From: Collinsella aerofaciens
GTDB taxonomy: Bacteria > Actinomycetota > Coriobacteriia > Coriobacteriales > Coriobacteriaceae
Direction of reading: 5' to 3'
Assembly: GCF_028209625.1 (NCBI RefSeq)
Contig: NZ_JAQLDU010000001.1
Span: forward strand, 240,092 to 304,091
Length of the DNA: 64,000 bases
A program made the position numbers and the translations under genes. The notes beneath the pieces are model-generated. The model saw nothing but the letters and a program-made list of their open reading frames with translations. It did not search any database and was not told the DNA's origin. Shown piece by piece: positions 1 through 8,396 of the stretch (position 1 is the first letter of the stretch; every line of letters begins with the position of its first letter).

Positions 1-232
1 GCTTACGCAGACAGCAGCTGCGATTCTGAAACTGACTACGGCTCTCGCGCGCCGTCACGACAATCCCCGTGGGCCCATGCTTCATGCGCACCGCCGAGTC
101 CGTCGTGTTGACGCCTTGTCCGCCCGGACCCGTCGCGCGAAACACCTGCACCTCGCAATCGCGCGCCAACTCCTCGGCCGACATCTCGGCATAGCGCGCA
201 TACTCACGCCATCCCATCTTGTTCTCATCCAT
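1..232 (-). CDS. Class I release-factor-like protein (GGQ domain), 3' part cut by window edge
   Basis: The gene starts at ATG 232 after a strong AGGGGAGGTG ribosome site and runs off the window; 77 codons are visible. The protein begins [18 protein letters not shown], and around residues 31-43 it carries [13 protein letters not shown]. This is the GGQ loop that inserts into the ribosomal peptidyl-transferase centre and hydrolyses peptidyl-tRNA in class I release factors. GGQ lies within the first 40 residues, with no codon-recognition domain before it, so this is a short ArfB/PrfH-like rescue or release protein and not RF1 or RF2. The C-terminal basic tail that would separate ArfB from other members lies outside the window. 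Confidence 0.85.
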   Translation of the reverse strand, partial: MDENKMGWREYARYAEMSAEELARDCEVQVFRATGPGGQGVNTTDSAVRMKHGPTGIVVTARESRSQFQNRSCCLRK

Positions 233-257
233 ATCAACACCTCCCCTCATACAAAAA

Positions 258-288
258 ATGTGACAAAGGGAAAGTCCCTTTGTCACAT
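258..288 (-). terminator. Intrinsic terminator after xpt
   Basis: Perfect 14-bp stem with a 3-nt loop, followed on the minus strand by six T residues. It lies 28 nt after the xpt stop codon. Confidence 0.9.
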
Positions 289-315
289 CGAATACCAATC
301 GCTTGTGTTGCGCGC

Positions 316-894
316 TTAGGCGAAGGTGATCTCGCCGGTCTCGCAGTCCATATCGGCGATACGGGCCAGGCTCTCGACGCGGAAGCCGCGCTCGCGGAGC
401 TTATCGCCACCGCCCTGGAAGCCCTTCTCCACGGCAATGCCAATACCGGACACCTCGGCACCCGCGGCCTCGCAGATCTTGATAAGACCCTCAAGAGCGC
501 AGCCGTTGGCCAGGAAGTCGTCGATAATCAGGACCTTATCGCCCTCGGACAGGAAACGCTTGCCCACGATAACCGGGTACTCCTTCTGTTTGGTAAAGGA
601 GTAGATGGTCGTAGCATACTGCTCGCCGTCGAGGTTAATGGACTGGGCCTTCTTGGCAAAGACCACCGGCACGCCGCCAAAATGCTGAGCTGCGATGCAG
701 GCCATGCCAATGCCCGAAGCCTCAATCGTCAGGATCTTGTTGATCTCGACACCCTTGAACAGACGGGCCCACTCGGCGCCCATGTGGTCGAACAGCTCAA
801 CGTCGCACTGGTGGTTGAGGAAGGCATCAACCTTAAGGACGTTACCGGCCTTTACGATGCCGTCATGGCGAATACGATCCTCAAGCTCCTGCAT
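316..894 (-). CDS. xpt: Xanthine phosphoribosyltransferase
   Basis: A 192-residue protein of the length typical for Xpt. It transfers the phosphoribosyl group of PRPP to xanthine, giving XMP in purine salvage. The PRPP-binding loop is visible as [13 protein letters not shown] (about residues 122-134), and the N-terminal region matches the xpt type of the phosphoribosyltransferase fold. The start at 894 follows AGAAGGGG with a 7-nt spacer. I saw no purine riboswitch in the 156 nt upstream. It is a monocistronic unit closed by its own terminator. Confidence 0.93.
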   Translation of the reverse strand: MQELEDRIRHDGIVKAGNVLKVDAFLNHQCDVELFDHMGAEWARLFKGVEINKILTIEASGIGMACIAAQHFGGVPVVFAKKAQSINLDGEQYATTIYSFTKQKEYPVIVGKRFLSEGDKVLIIDDFLANGCALEGLIKICEAAGAEVSGIGIAVEKGFQGGGDKLRERGFRVESLARIADMDCETGEITFA

Positions 895-1050
895 GGCGCA
901 ACCCCTTCTCGCGGCAACGATACCGCGCGATTAATAAACGTTGTTCGATAGTCTACCACGGACCGACCCCCGCCCGCCCCACAAGCCGCATCGCACCACA
1001 AACCAGTTTTTGAGACGGCGCGAATACGTGGCAGACAGCCTCCCAACACG

Positions 1051-2355
1051 CTAATGGCGGGCGCGCATCTTCACCAAACGCACCATGGCAAGCGCAAAGC
1101 CCGCTGCCGCCACAGCCATGAGCACGTAGAACACCGAACGAAAACCAAACAGGAACACATCCGGACGGCCTGCAACAAAACTGGTCACGGCCTCGCCCAT
1201 CGCCACACTCATCTGCCCATACAGGATATGGGACGCCGCCGTAATGCCCACTGCCATACCCGCATAGCGCGCCAGGCTGCCCAGGCTGCCCGCAAAGCCG
1301 AGCGCTTCGCGCGGAGCCGAACCCATGTACAGCGAGTTGTTGGGACTCTGGAAAATCGACGTGCCGCACGACATAAACGCGACACAGCACACGATCACTG
1401 GGATGGAAGAGTGCTCGTCAAGCGTACTTACCGCAAAGAGACCGCATACGTACACGCCCAGGCCGACCGCCGTGGGGCCCTCGCAGCCTACACGGTCCGA
1501 AACCGTACCCGAAAGCGGGCCGATAAAGGCATTCACCATCGGCAGCGCCAAAAAGAGTAGTCCGGAAATATCGGAGCTAAAGCCATGGGCATCCTGGAAA
1601 TAGAACGGCAGAATAAACTCGGATGCGCCAATGCCAACGAACACGATGAGCATGCAGGCTAGGTTGATGGTGAAGGCCGAATTTGCAAAGCAGCGACGAG
1701 CGGCCTCGATCATGGACATGGGACGCTTGCCGGCCTCCGGCTTAACATGCGGCAGCGTGTAGAGCCCCACGATAAACGAGATGACGCCAATGGGCAGGTT
1801 GATGAGGAAGATGCTCTCCCAGGGAAAACTTGCCACCAGCATGCCGCCGAGCACGGGGCCACACATCATGCCGAGGGCCACGAAGGTCGCGAGGATACCC
1901 ATGGCACGACCGCGCTCGCGCGCCGGAAACGACTCGGTGATGATACCCATGTTGTTAGCCATGGCCGCCGCGCAACCGACGCCCTGAACAATACGTGCCA
2001 GGATAAGAACCTCGAGCGAAGCCGAAAGGCCGCACAGCAGCGAGCCGACCGTAAAGACGATGACGCCCAGCTGGAAAACATTCACCTTGCCGCGCACGTC
2101 GCCCAGACGGCCAAACGGCAACATAGCCACGCATGTCGCAAGCAGATACACCGAGCTCACCAGCTGAATGCGATCGAGGCCCACGCCCAGCTCCTTTTGC
2201 ATCACGGGCAGCGCCACGGTCACGACGGTCGAATCCAGACACGCCATAAACGTCATAATGAGCACCGTAAACAGAATCGCCCATTTGTTCTTGCCGTGAG
2301 TGTCGCCCTCAAGGGCAATGCGCTCGCGGCGCAGCTGCTCTGCGGTTTTCTCCAT
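1051..2355 (-). CDS. MFS drug/solute transporter, DHA2-like
   Basis: A 434-residue integral membrane protein. The start MEKTAEQLRRER at 2355 is chosen because GAAAGGA lies 5 nt upstream; an upstream ATG at 2361 overlaps that site. A short cytoplasmic head is followed by many hydrophobic segments. The MFS signature between helices 2 and 3 is seen as LPFGRLGDVRGK, and a motif-C-like glycine-rich stretch as MCGPVLGGMLV. The pattern fits DHA2/EmrB-QacA proton antiporters, but the substrate cannot be read from sequence. The gene stands alone, with no regulator beside it. Confidence 0.85.
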   Translation of the reverse strand: MEKTAEQLRRERIALEGDTHGKNKWAILFTVLIMTFMACLDSTVVTVALPVMQKELGVGLDRIQLVSSVYLLATCVAMLPFGRLGDVRGKVNVFQLGVIVFTVGSLLCGLSASLEVLILARIVQGVGCAAAMANNMGIITESFPARERGRAMGILATFVALGMMCGPVLGGMLVASFPWESIFLINLPIGVISFIVGLYTLPHVKPEAGKRPMSMIEAARRCFANSAFTINLACMLIVFVGIGASEFILPFYFQDAHGFSSDISGLLFLALPMVNAFIGPLSGTVSDRVGCEGPTAVGLGVYVCGLFAVSTLDEHSSIPVIVCCVAFMSCGTSIFQSPNNSLYMGSAPREALGFAGSLGSLARYAGMAVGITAASHILYGQMSVAMGEAVTSFVAGRPDVFLFGFRSVFYVLMAVAAAGFALAMVRLVKMRARH

Positions 2356-2387
2356 GTCCATCCTTTCGAGTGGCGCAACGCAAAAAC

Positions 2388-2424
2388 GGGGCCCCAATCG
2401 CCTGCAAAGTCGCGATTGGGGTCC
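2388..2424 (-). terminator. Intrinsic terminator after metY
   Basis: 14-bp GC-rich stem (one wobble pair), 9-nt loop, then GTTTTT on the minus strand, between the metY stop and the MFS start. Confidence 0.85.
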
Positions 2425-2495
2425 CGCCTACGGAATCGGAACGTAAAGGTCGCCGAAGCCCTCTGTCGGCATCGGCGACTTATGCGAACGCTAGC

Positions 2496-3779
2496 CTAGC
2501 ACTGCTCGAGAGCCTGCTCAAGGTCGGCAATCAGGTCGGCCGTGTCCTCGAGGCCGCACGACAGGCGCACCATGTCGGCGGAGATGCCACAGGCGATGAG
2601 CTCCTCATCGTTCATCTGGCGATGCGTAGCGTTAGCGGGATGCAGGCAGCAAGTGCGGGCGTCGGCCACATGCGTGGCGATCTGGGCAAGCTTGAGGCTC
2701 TTCATAAAGGTCTCGGCCGCCGCGCGACCACCGTTAAAGCCAAAGCTCACAACGCCGCAGGTACCGTTAGGCATGTACTTCTGAGCCAGGTCATAGTACT
2801 TATCGCCCTCCAGGCCCGGATAGCTCACGAAGCGTACCTTGGGATGGCTCTGCAGGAACTTGGCAACGGCCAGGCCGTTCTCGCAATGACGCGGCATGCG
2901 CACATGCAGGCTCTCGAGCGAGCTGTTCAGGAAAAACGCCGCCTGCGGGTTCTGCATAGGGCCGAGGTCGCGCATGAGCTGCGCGGTGGCCTTGGTAATG
3001 AAGGCGCCCTCGCGACCGAACTTCTCGGCATAGGTCACGCCGTGGTAGCTCTCGTCGGGCGTGGTGAGACCCGGGAACTTGTCCGCATGGGCCATCCAGT
3101 CAAACTGGCCGTGGTCGACAATCACGCCACCCAGGTAGGCTGCATGGCCATCCATGTACTTGGTGGTGGAGTGCGTGACGATGTCGGCGCCCCACTCAAA
3201 GGGACGGCACATCACAGGCGTCGGGAAGGTGTTGTCGACCATCAGCGGCACGCCGTGGTCATGCGCGGCCTTGGCAAAGCGCTCAATATCGAGCACGGCA
3301 AGGGCAGGGTTGGCAATCGTCTCGCCAAAGACGAGCTTGGTATTGGGCTCAAAGGCTGCCTCGAGCTCCTCATCGGTGCAGTCGGGGGCAACGAACGTGC
3401 AGGTAACGCCCATACGGCCCATGGTATGGGCAAGCAGGTTGTAGGTACCGCCGTAGATGGCAGAGCTTGCGACCACGTGATCACCGGCACCGGCCACGTT
3501 AAAGATCGCAAGGAAGTTCGCAGCCATGCCCGAACTCGTGAGCATCGCAGCGGTGCCGCCCTCCATCTCACAGATCTTGGCGGCGACCAAATCGCACGTG
3601 GGGTTCTGCAGACGGCTATAGAAGTAGCCCGACTCCTCCAGGTCAAACAGCTTGCCCATGTGCTCGGACGTGTCGTACTTCCACGTGGTTGACTGATAGA
3701 TGGGCACCTGACGCGGCTCTGCATCGCCCGGGCGATAACCGCCCTGAACACACGTGGTACCGATGGTCTGCTTGCTCAT
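2496..3779 (-). CDS. metY: O-acetylhomoserine sulfhydrylase (PLP enzyme)
   Basis: A 427-residue Cys/Met-metabolism PLP enzyme. It condenses O-acetylhomoserine with sulfide (or a thiol) to make homocysteine. The PLP lysine is visible in the conserved THSTTKYMDGH (near residue 206), and the pocket residues in YSRLQNPT and SGMAA. The length (about 425) and the insert near residues 225-250 favour MetY over cystathionine gamma-synthase (about 380). Start ATG 3779 follows GGGAG at 6 nt; a TTG two codons upstream is less likely. The gene is divergent from the C_GCAxxG-type protein across a shared control region. Confidence 0.9.
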   Translation of the reverse strand: MSKQTIGTTCVQGGYRPGDAEPRQVPIYQSTTWKYDTSEHMGKLFDLEESGYFYSRLQNPTCDLVAAKICEMEGGTAAMLTSSGMAANFLAIFNVAGAGDHVVASSAIYGGTYNLLAHTMGRMGVTCTFVAPDCTDEELEAAFEPNTKLVFGETIANPALAVLDIERFAKAAHDHGVPLMVDNTFPTPVMCRPFEWGADIVTHSTTKYMDGHAAYLGGVIVDHGQFDWMAHADKFPGLTTPDESYHGVTYAEKFGREGAFITKATAQLMRDLGPMQNPQAAFFLNSSLESLHVRMPRHCENGLAVAKFLQSHPKVRFVSYPGLEGDKYYDLAQKYMPNGTCGVVSFGFNGGRAAAETFMKSLKLAQIATHVADARTCCLHPANATHRQMNDEELIACGISADMVRLSCGLEDTADLIADLEQALEQC

Positions 3780-3867
3780 ATCCAACTCCCTTACTTGGGT
3801 TTTGTTTTTATTCGGTTCACGATACCGCTACCCCGCACCCCTCTCAACCCATCCCGCCGATAGGTTA

Positions 3868-3898
3868 TGAGACAAATAAATCAGGGGCATTCGTCTCA
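3868..3898. promoter_or_regulatory. Inverted repeat, candidate operator between metY and the C_GCAxxG gene
   Basis: TGAGACAAAT (3868-3877) and ATTCGTCTCA (3889-3898) pair at 9 of 10 positions across an 11-nt spacer. The site lies in the spacer of two divergent genes, so a repressor binding here could control both. The binding protein is unknown; a sulfur or methionine regulator is only a guess from context. Confidence 0.4.
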
Positions 3899-3964
3899 GC
3901 CTTAGGCATTTAATCGATGGATATAAATGAGGCATACATGAAGCTCTCGATGATTACATGCCCC

Positions 3965-3996
3965 GTCACGGGTACCATAGGCGGGTACACCGTGAC
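3965..3996 (+). promoter_or_regulatory. Leader hairpin directly before the C_GCAxxG gene ribosome site
   Basis: GTCACGGGTACC (3965-3976) pairs with GGTAC-A-CCGTGAC (3984-3996): 12 base pairs with one bulged A and a 7-nt loop. The stem ends one nucleotide before the AAGGAG at 3998, so folding could affect ribosome access or protect the 5' end. Confidence 0.5.
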
Positions 3997-4009
3997 CAAG
4001 GAGACAACG

Positions 4010-4456
4010 ATGAAGCAAATCGATACAGCCCAGCTCGACATCACCGCCTGTCAGGCTCAGGCTGCCGAGTACCACGCCCGCGGCTTTAACTGCGCCCAGG
4101 CTGTCGCTTGCACGCTCGCGCCCGCTGTGGGGCTCGACCCCCAGATCGCCTTTACCCTCACCGAGGGCTTTGGCGCCGGCATGGGCGGCATGACCGAGAC
4201 CTGCGGCGCCATCTCGGGCGCCGTGGCCATCATGGGCTTTGTGATGAGCGACGGTATGGAAAACCCCAAGACCAAGGGCCAGACCTACAAGCTGTCGCGC
4301 GAGATTGCCAAGCGCTTTGGCGAGAAGAACACGACGACCGTCTGTGGCACGCTCAAGGGCGTCGGATCGGACAAGGGTCCGCTCCGCAGCTGTCCCGGCT
4401 GCATCGACGATGCCGTCGAAATCGCCTGCGATATGCTAAGGCAGCTCGCCGAGTAA
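4010..4456 (+). CDS. C_GCAxxG_C_C family putative redox protein
   Basis: A 148-residue soluble protein. Start ATG 4010 has a perfect AAGGAG 6 nt upstream; a longer frame from 3917 runs through the leader hairpin and is not believed. Conserved cysteines are visible in GFNCAQAV, in TETCGAISGAVAIMG (the family's CGA-x-x-G core), and in a C-terminal SCPGC pair. The family is thought to bind metal or act in redox chemistry, but the reaction is unproven. It is placed back to back with metY, so a link to sulfur metabolism is possible but only inferred. Confidence 0.75.
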   Translation: MKQIDTAQLDITACQAQAAEYHARGFNCAQAVACTLAPAVGLDPQIAFTLTEGFGAGMGGMTETCGAISGAVAIMGFVMSDGMENPKTKGQTYKLSREIAKRFGEKNTTTVCGTLKGVGSDKGPLRSCPGCIDDAVEIACDMLRQLAE

Positions 4457-4473
4457 ACGATAGCAACAGAAAA

Positions 4474-4520
4474 CGACGGCCGGCGCGCTTGAGATTCATC
4501 CAAAAGCACGCCGGCCGTCG
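4474..4520 (-). terminator. Terminator between convergent genes
   Basis: Perfect 12-bp GC stem with a 23-nt loop, followed on the minus strand by GTTTTC. It starts 4 nt after the YigZ stop and may also stop plus-strand transcripts. Confidence 0.75.
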
Positions 4521-4523
4521 CCG

Positions 4524-5159
4524 TTAGAACTCAGCAAATTCGGGAGCGCCGACCTCGATCTCCTCGCGCCCCGCCATAAGCTCGCGCATCTTGGCGCAAA
4601 ACAGCTCCTGCTCCCCCGCCTTAAACACCAAGTGAAGTGTCACGGCATCCGCGTAATCGGTATCCGAAACCTTGGCACCCGAATCCTGCGCCAAACGAAG
4701 CACCTGCTCATACTGTGGATAGGCCACATGCACGTCAACCGGCACGACACTCGTCATCTCAACGATCTGCCCAGCCTCCTGAGCCGCGGCCACCGCCGCC
4801 TGTGTCGCCGCGGTATAGGCGCGTACCAAGCCACCGGGCCCCAACAGCGTGCCACCAAAATAACGCGTCACAACACAGCATACGTTTTTAAGTCCCGCAC
4901 CGCGCAGCACCTCGAGCGTCGGCATACCACTCGTGCGGCTCGGCTCACCATCATCGCTCTGGCGCTCACGCCCATCGACCAAAATCCACGCGGGAACATT
5001 GTGCCGGGCGTCGTAATGACGCTTGCGAACCATCTCGATAAAGGTGTTTGCCTCGTCCTCGGACTCAATATGGACCAGCTGGGCAATAAACCGGCTCTTG
5101 CGATCGACGAACTCACCCGTAGCCTCAATATTCGATTGCAGAGTAAAATAGCTGTCCAA
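4524..5159 (-). CDS. yigZ: YigZ/IMPACT family protein
   Basis: A 211-residue protein with an N-terminal IMPACT (UPF0029) domain: RQSDDGEPSRTSGMP at about residues 66-80 and VTRYFGGTLLGPGGLVRAY at about 97-115 are its hallmark motifs. A C-terminal EF-G-domain-IV-like segment follows. Bacterial members are of uncertain role, possibly linked to translation or proteolysis. There is no ATG near the start. TTG at 5159 lies 5 nt after GAGGGG and is preferred to an adjacent TTG at 5162. The first 40 codons favour T at third positions, unlike the rest of the gene. Confidence 0.85.
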   Translation of the reverse strand: MDSYFTLQSNIEATGEFVDRKSRFIAQLVHIESEDEANTFIEMVRKRHYDARHNVPAWILVDGRERQSDDGEPSRTSGMPTLEVLRGAGLKNVCCVVTRYFGGTLLGPGGLVRAYTAATQAAVAAAQEAGQIVEMTSVVPVDVHVAYPQYEQVLRLAQDSGAKVSDTDYADAVTLHLVFKAGEQELFCAKMRELMAGREEIEVGAPEFAEF

Positions 5160-5357
5160 CAAAGCCCCTCAAACACAAGCAAAGCAACAAACAGCCTCAA
5201 TAATACGGCAAAGCCCGTACCGATAACCCCAGTAAATAGAACGGCAACGCCGATGATTCCGTCAACGAAAGCGAGAACCTGTCAGCGCGAGCAAAGTGCC
5301 TTGTAAGACAGGATCGTAACAAAAATGAGGCTGCCGATGATCAGGCAAAGACAGCGA

Positions 5358-5455
5358 GACGGCGTCAGCTGAGTCGATTTGGCCCGAAAGAGGAGGGAGC
5401 ACGCCTTATGGCGGCGACCGACGAATGAGCGCCAAATCGGCCAGCTGACGCCGTC
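5358..5455. repeat. Long inverted repeat A downstream of rnpB
   Basis: GACGGCGTCAGCTG (5358-5371) pairs perfectly with 5442-5455; after a 3x2-nt internal loop CGATTTGGC (5375-5383) pairs with 5431-5439. The loop is 47 nt. It lies 16 nt past the 3' end of rnpB and may help end that transcript, though no clear T run follows. The rest of the 300-nt spacer (5163-5470) holds no gene I can support and is unusually rich in A and poor in G on the plus strand. Confidence 0.7.
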
Positions 5456-5470
5456 GCAGCGTCAACATAG

Positions 5471-5836
5471 TTGCTGAGTGGGCTTATAAGCCGGGTTCTG
5501 TCGTGAACGGTCATTTATCTTGTCTGCACGTTACCGTGCAGCTCCACGCACGCTACCCGAACGCGGACCGGGCCGGCCCATAGCGTTCCTATTCGCGCTT
5601 GCTCCGGATGGGGCTTGCCAAGCCGCCATGTTGCCACGACGCTGGTGGTCTCTTACACCACCGTTTCAGCTTTTCCCTTTACGCCTTGCGGCGCAGGTGG
5701 GAGTCTTCTTTTCTGCGGCGCTTTCCGTCGGATCACTCCGCCCGGCCGTTAGCCGGCATCCCGCCCTCTGGAGCCCGGACTTTCCTCACGCGTACTGCAA
5801 GCAGCACATCGCGCGACCGTCTGGCCCACTCAGCAG
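5471..5836 (-). ncRNA. rnpB: RNase P RNA (bacterial type A)
   Basis: The catalytic RNA that trims tRNA 5' leaders. On the minus strand the universal block GAGGAAAGTCCGGGCTCC follows the 5' stem, and ACAGAACCCGGCTTATAAGC lies near the 3' end. Helix P1 forms between TGCTGAGTGGGC (5835-5824) and its exact complement (5483-5472), fixing the ends to within a few bases and giving about 365 nt. Reading frames across this region are spurious. A minus-strand -10 candidate, TACACT, sits at 5848-5843, about 7 nt before the predicted 5' end. Confidence 0.96.
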
Positions 5837-5842
5837 TGCAAA

Positions 5843-5848
5843 AGTGTA
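5843..5848 (-). promoter_or_regulatory. -10 element of the rnpB promoter
   Basis: TACACT on the minus strand, correctly spaced from the mature 5' end at about 5836. The -35 is less clear; TTGCCT at 5869-5864 gives a 15-nt spacer. Confidence 0.45.
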
Positions 5849-5929
5849 ACACACCGTTACCGCAGGCAATGGCACAACGCAAACGCTCGACACGATAAAC
5901 CAAGAACCGCCATGCGTTACAATGATCCT

Positions 5930-6033
5930 GTCGATGGGCAACGTCGTCAGTCGAGACGCGACCGCGCTCCGCACCCCTCCGTCTACTCGGTGTGTTCCCG
6001 CCTCCTCCCCGAGGCGGGATGTCGGCTTTTTTC
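5930..6033 (+). ncRNA. Candidate small RNA between rnpB and rpsA
   Basis: The spacer 5837-6155 holds no gene. On the plus strand a TACAAT (5918-5923) is followed about 75 nt later by CCCGCCTC/GAGGCGGG (5997-6018), an 8-bp hairpin, and then a T6 run at 6027. A transcript of about 100 nt starting near 5930 would fit. No good -35 is visible, and the T run lies 8 nt beyond the stem, so this is weak. It matches no RNA family I recognise. Confidence 0.25.
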
Positions 6034-6100
6034 ATGCACCGACAATCCAATAGCCTGTGGACAGCCCGGCAGCATTGCGCATCTCGGTGCCAAATGCAAA

Positions 6101-6131
6101 AAGGGACCCGTCCATTACGGACGGATCCCTT
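6101..6131 (-). terminator. Intrinsic terminator after rpsA
   Basis: 13-nt arms with one mismatch and a 5-nt loop, followed on the minus strand by five T residues. Confidence 0.85.
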
Positions 6132-6155
6132 AAAACAAGTGATCGTCAAACCGAT

Positions 6156-7322
6156 TTACTCGGCGTCGGTCTCCTCGTCCTTCTTCTCGGAAGGCAGCGG
6201 GGTAACCTCGATCTCGACGCCCAGAGTCTCAGCAGCAGACTTCATGGACAGGGAGATACGACGACGGTCGAGGTCGATCTCCATGACCTTGACCTGAACC
6301 TTGTCGCCAACGTGGGTGACCTGAGAAGGCTGGTCCACGTGCTTGTTGGCCATCTCGGAGATGTGCACCAGGCCCTCGATGCCCTCGCCCAGGTCGACGA
6401 AAGCGCCGAACGGGACAAGCTTGGTCACAGTGCCCTCGACGATAGCGCCGACGGGGTACTTCTTGACCAGTGCGCGCCACGGATCCTCGGTGGTCTGCTT
6501 GAGACCCAGGGAGATGCGCTCGCGGTTGAGGTCGACGTCGAGAACCTCGACCTCGACCTCCTGGCCGACCTTGACAACCTCGGAAGGATGGTTGACGTGG
6601 TTCCAGGAGAGCTCGGAGATGTGGATGAGGCCGTCGATACCGCCGAGGTCGACGAAGGCGCCGAAGTCGACGATGGAGGAAACGGTGCCCTGGAGACGCA
6701 TGCCAGACTTGAGCTTGGACAGGATCTCGGAGCGCTCGGCCTTACGGGACTCCTCGAGCACGACGCGACGGGAGAGGACAACGTTGTTGCGGTTGCGGTC
6801 CATCTCGATGACGCGGGCCTCGATGCGGGTGCCCATGTAAGAGGTGAGGTCCTTGACGCGACGGAGGTCGACGAGGGAAGCGGGCAGGAAGCCACGCAGG
6901 CCGATGTCGAGGATCAGGCCGCCCTTGACAACCTCGATAACCTCGCCCTCGACGTTCTCGCCGGAGTTGAACTTCTCCTCGATGCGGTTCCAAGCACGCT
7001 CGTACTCGGCACGCTTCTTGGACAGGACCAGACGACCGTCCTTGTCCTCCTTCTGGAGAACCAGAGCCTCGATGGGATCACCGAGTGCAACGATGTCTGC
7101 AGGGTTAGCGTCCTTGCGGATGGACAGCTCGCGGACCGGGATAACGCCCTCGGACTTGAATCCGATGTCAACGAGCACCTCGTCATGCTCGATCTTAACG
7201 ACAGTGCCGTTAACGAGATCGCCCTCATCAAAGTCGGTAATCGTACCGTCGATGAGGTTGTTCATCTCCTCCTCGTTGACATCGTCAAGAGAGAAAATGG
7301 ACGAGTTCTGAATCTCACTCAA
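6156..7322 (-). CDS. rpsA: 30S ribosomal protein S1
   Basis: A 388-residue protein made of four S1 (OB-fold) RNA-binding repeats, beginning near residues 34, 120, 205 and 290. The third and fourth share the typical FGAFVDLG...GLVHISE pattern. S1 holds mRNA on the 30S subunit during initiation. Four repeats, against six in enterobacteria, is the usual actinobacterial/firmicute form. The best start is TTG at 7322, with AAAGGGG 7 nt upstream; no ATG fits. It is monocistronic with its own terminator. Confidence 0.95.
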   Translation of the reverse strand: MSEIQNSSIFSLDDVNEEEMNNLIDGTITDFDEGDLVNGTVVKIEHDEVLVDIGFKSEGVIPVRELSIRKDANPADIVALGDPIEALVLQKEDKDGRLVLSKKRAEYERAWNRIEEKFNSGENVEGEVIEVVKGGLILDIGLRGFLPASLVDLRRVKDLTSYMGTRIEARVIEMDRNRNNVVLSRRVVLEESRKAERSEILSKLKSGMRLQGTVSSIVDFGAFVDLGGIDGLIHISELSWNHVNHPSEVVKVGQEVEVEVLDVDLNRERISLGLKQTTEDPWRALVKKYPVGAIVEGTVTKLVPFGAFVDLGEGIEGLVHISEMANKHVDQPSQVTHVGDKVQVKVMEIDLDRRRISLSMKSAAETLGVEIEVTPLPSEKKDEETDAE

Positions 7323-7637
7323 AGGTGGACCCCTTTCGAACTACGGGGCCCCGATTGCTAGGACCTACAGAAGGGTGCGACAAGCACACAACGTTTAGGA
7401 ACACTCGGGAGCCGACAGATACTAATGTGACGCTTATGCAATCACGTTCGTATAGGTTACGGGGAAATGAGTTCGATTTCAAGCGTGAACTGCGATTTTT
7501 TACTCGTGTGGAGACTTTTTCGTAATCTTATGAACACACGTCTCCGCAACTTGACGATAACCAGCCAGGCATTCGGCTTTGGGGTAAAGTATCCGGAGCC
7601 AACGATTCTAGATCGATTTTTCGAGAAAGGTGCCCGC
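7323..7637. other. Spacer between divergent rpsA and HAD gene
   Basis: This stretch must hold the promoters of both neighbours. It is richer in A/T than the genes. I could not assign a -35/-10 pair with confidence, and a plus-strand frame starting at 7467 that extends the HAD protein has no ribosome site. Confidence 0.5.
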
Positions 7638-8396
7638 GTGCTCAAAGCAGTCGTTTTCGATATGGACGAAACGCTTCTTAGCATCAACCTCAACGCGTTC
7701 ATCCTTCGCTATTTTAAGGATGTCTCGTCGATGCTCGCGGATATCGGGCGCCGCAGCCGCGGTGGCACGATGACACGCCTCGGCACCATCCTGGTCGACC
7801 TCAACGCCAATCGCCGGAGCGGCACGGACAATCGCACCAATCTTGAGTTCTACCAAGAAGAGGTTGAGCGCCGGTGCGGCATTTGCCTCTCGGACCCACT
7901 TATCTACGAGGCGTTTACCTACTACGACTGCGAAGTCCTGCCGCACAAGAACGATGACATGATAAATGCGAAAGCCATGCCGGGTGCGCACGCCGCGCTT
8001 CAGGCCGTACAGGACGCGGGCCTGCGCTGCGCGCTCTTCACCAACCCCAGCTTTCCGCAGGGGGCCATCGAGTGCCGCATGGGTTGGGGCGACCTGGCCG
8101 ACGCCCCCTTTGAGCTCGTCACGCACATGGGAAACACCACCCGCTGCAAGCCCGATGCCACCTACTATCTAGAGCAGCTTCAGGTGATGGGGCTTGAGCC
8201 GCACGAGGTCCTTATGGTTGGCAACGACCCCAAGCGTGACTTCCCCAGCCCCGCCTGCGGCATTCAGACTGCCTATGTTGGTCAGGGAAAACCCGGCCGA
8301 GCCACCTGGCGCGGAACCATGGAAGACTTCGCCCGCGACTTTAACGCCGTAGTAGAAGCCTTCTACGAACACCAAGTAGCCGACGAACTGTCCTAG
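7638..8396 (+). CDS. HAD-superfamily hydrolase
   Basis: A 252-residue soluble phosphatase-type protein. GTG 7638 is chosen as start: AAAGG lies 7 nt upstream and the HAD motif I follows at once. Motif I is VVFDMDETLL (nucleophile Asp), motif II LFTNPS, motif III Lys in RCKPDATYY, and motif IV GNDPKRDF. The cap domain sits between motifs I and II. The substrate is unknown. Its stop overlaps the stop of the convergent desulfidase gene by 4 nt. Confidence 0.85.
   Translation: MLKAVVFDMDETLLSINLNAFILRYFKDVSSMLADIGRRSRGGTMTRLGTILVDLNANRRSGTDNRTNLEFYQEEVERRCGICLSDPLIYEAFTYYDCEVLPHKNDDMINAKAMPGAHAALQAVQDAGLRCALFTNPSFPQGAIECRMGWGDLADAPFELVTHMGNTTRCKPDATYYLEQLQVMGLEPHEVLMVGNDPKRDFPSPACGIQTAYVGQGKPGRATWRGTMEDFARDFNAVVEAFYEHQVADELS

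Noticed and set aside
895..1050. Purine riboswitch before xpt
   Set aside because: The conserved junction sequences of the purine aptamer are not present.
5520..6149. Several open frames on both strands
   Set aside because: They overlap rnpB, whose conserved blocks and P1 helix are unmistakable, or the adjacent non-coding spacer.
7467..7637. 57-residue N-terminal extension of the HAD hydrolase
   Set aside because: There is no ribosome site at 7467, and HAD motif I normally lies within the first ~15 residues, as it does from GTG 7638.
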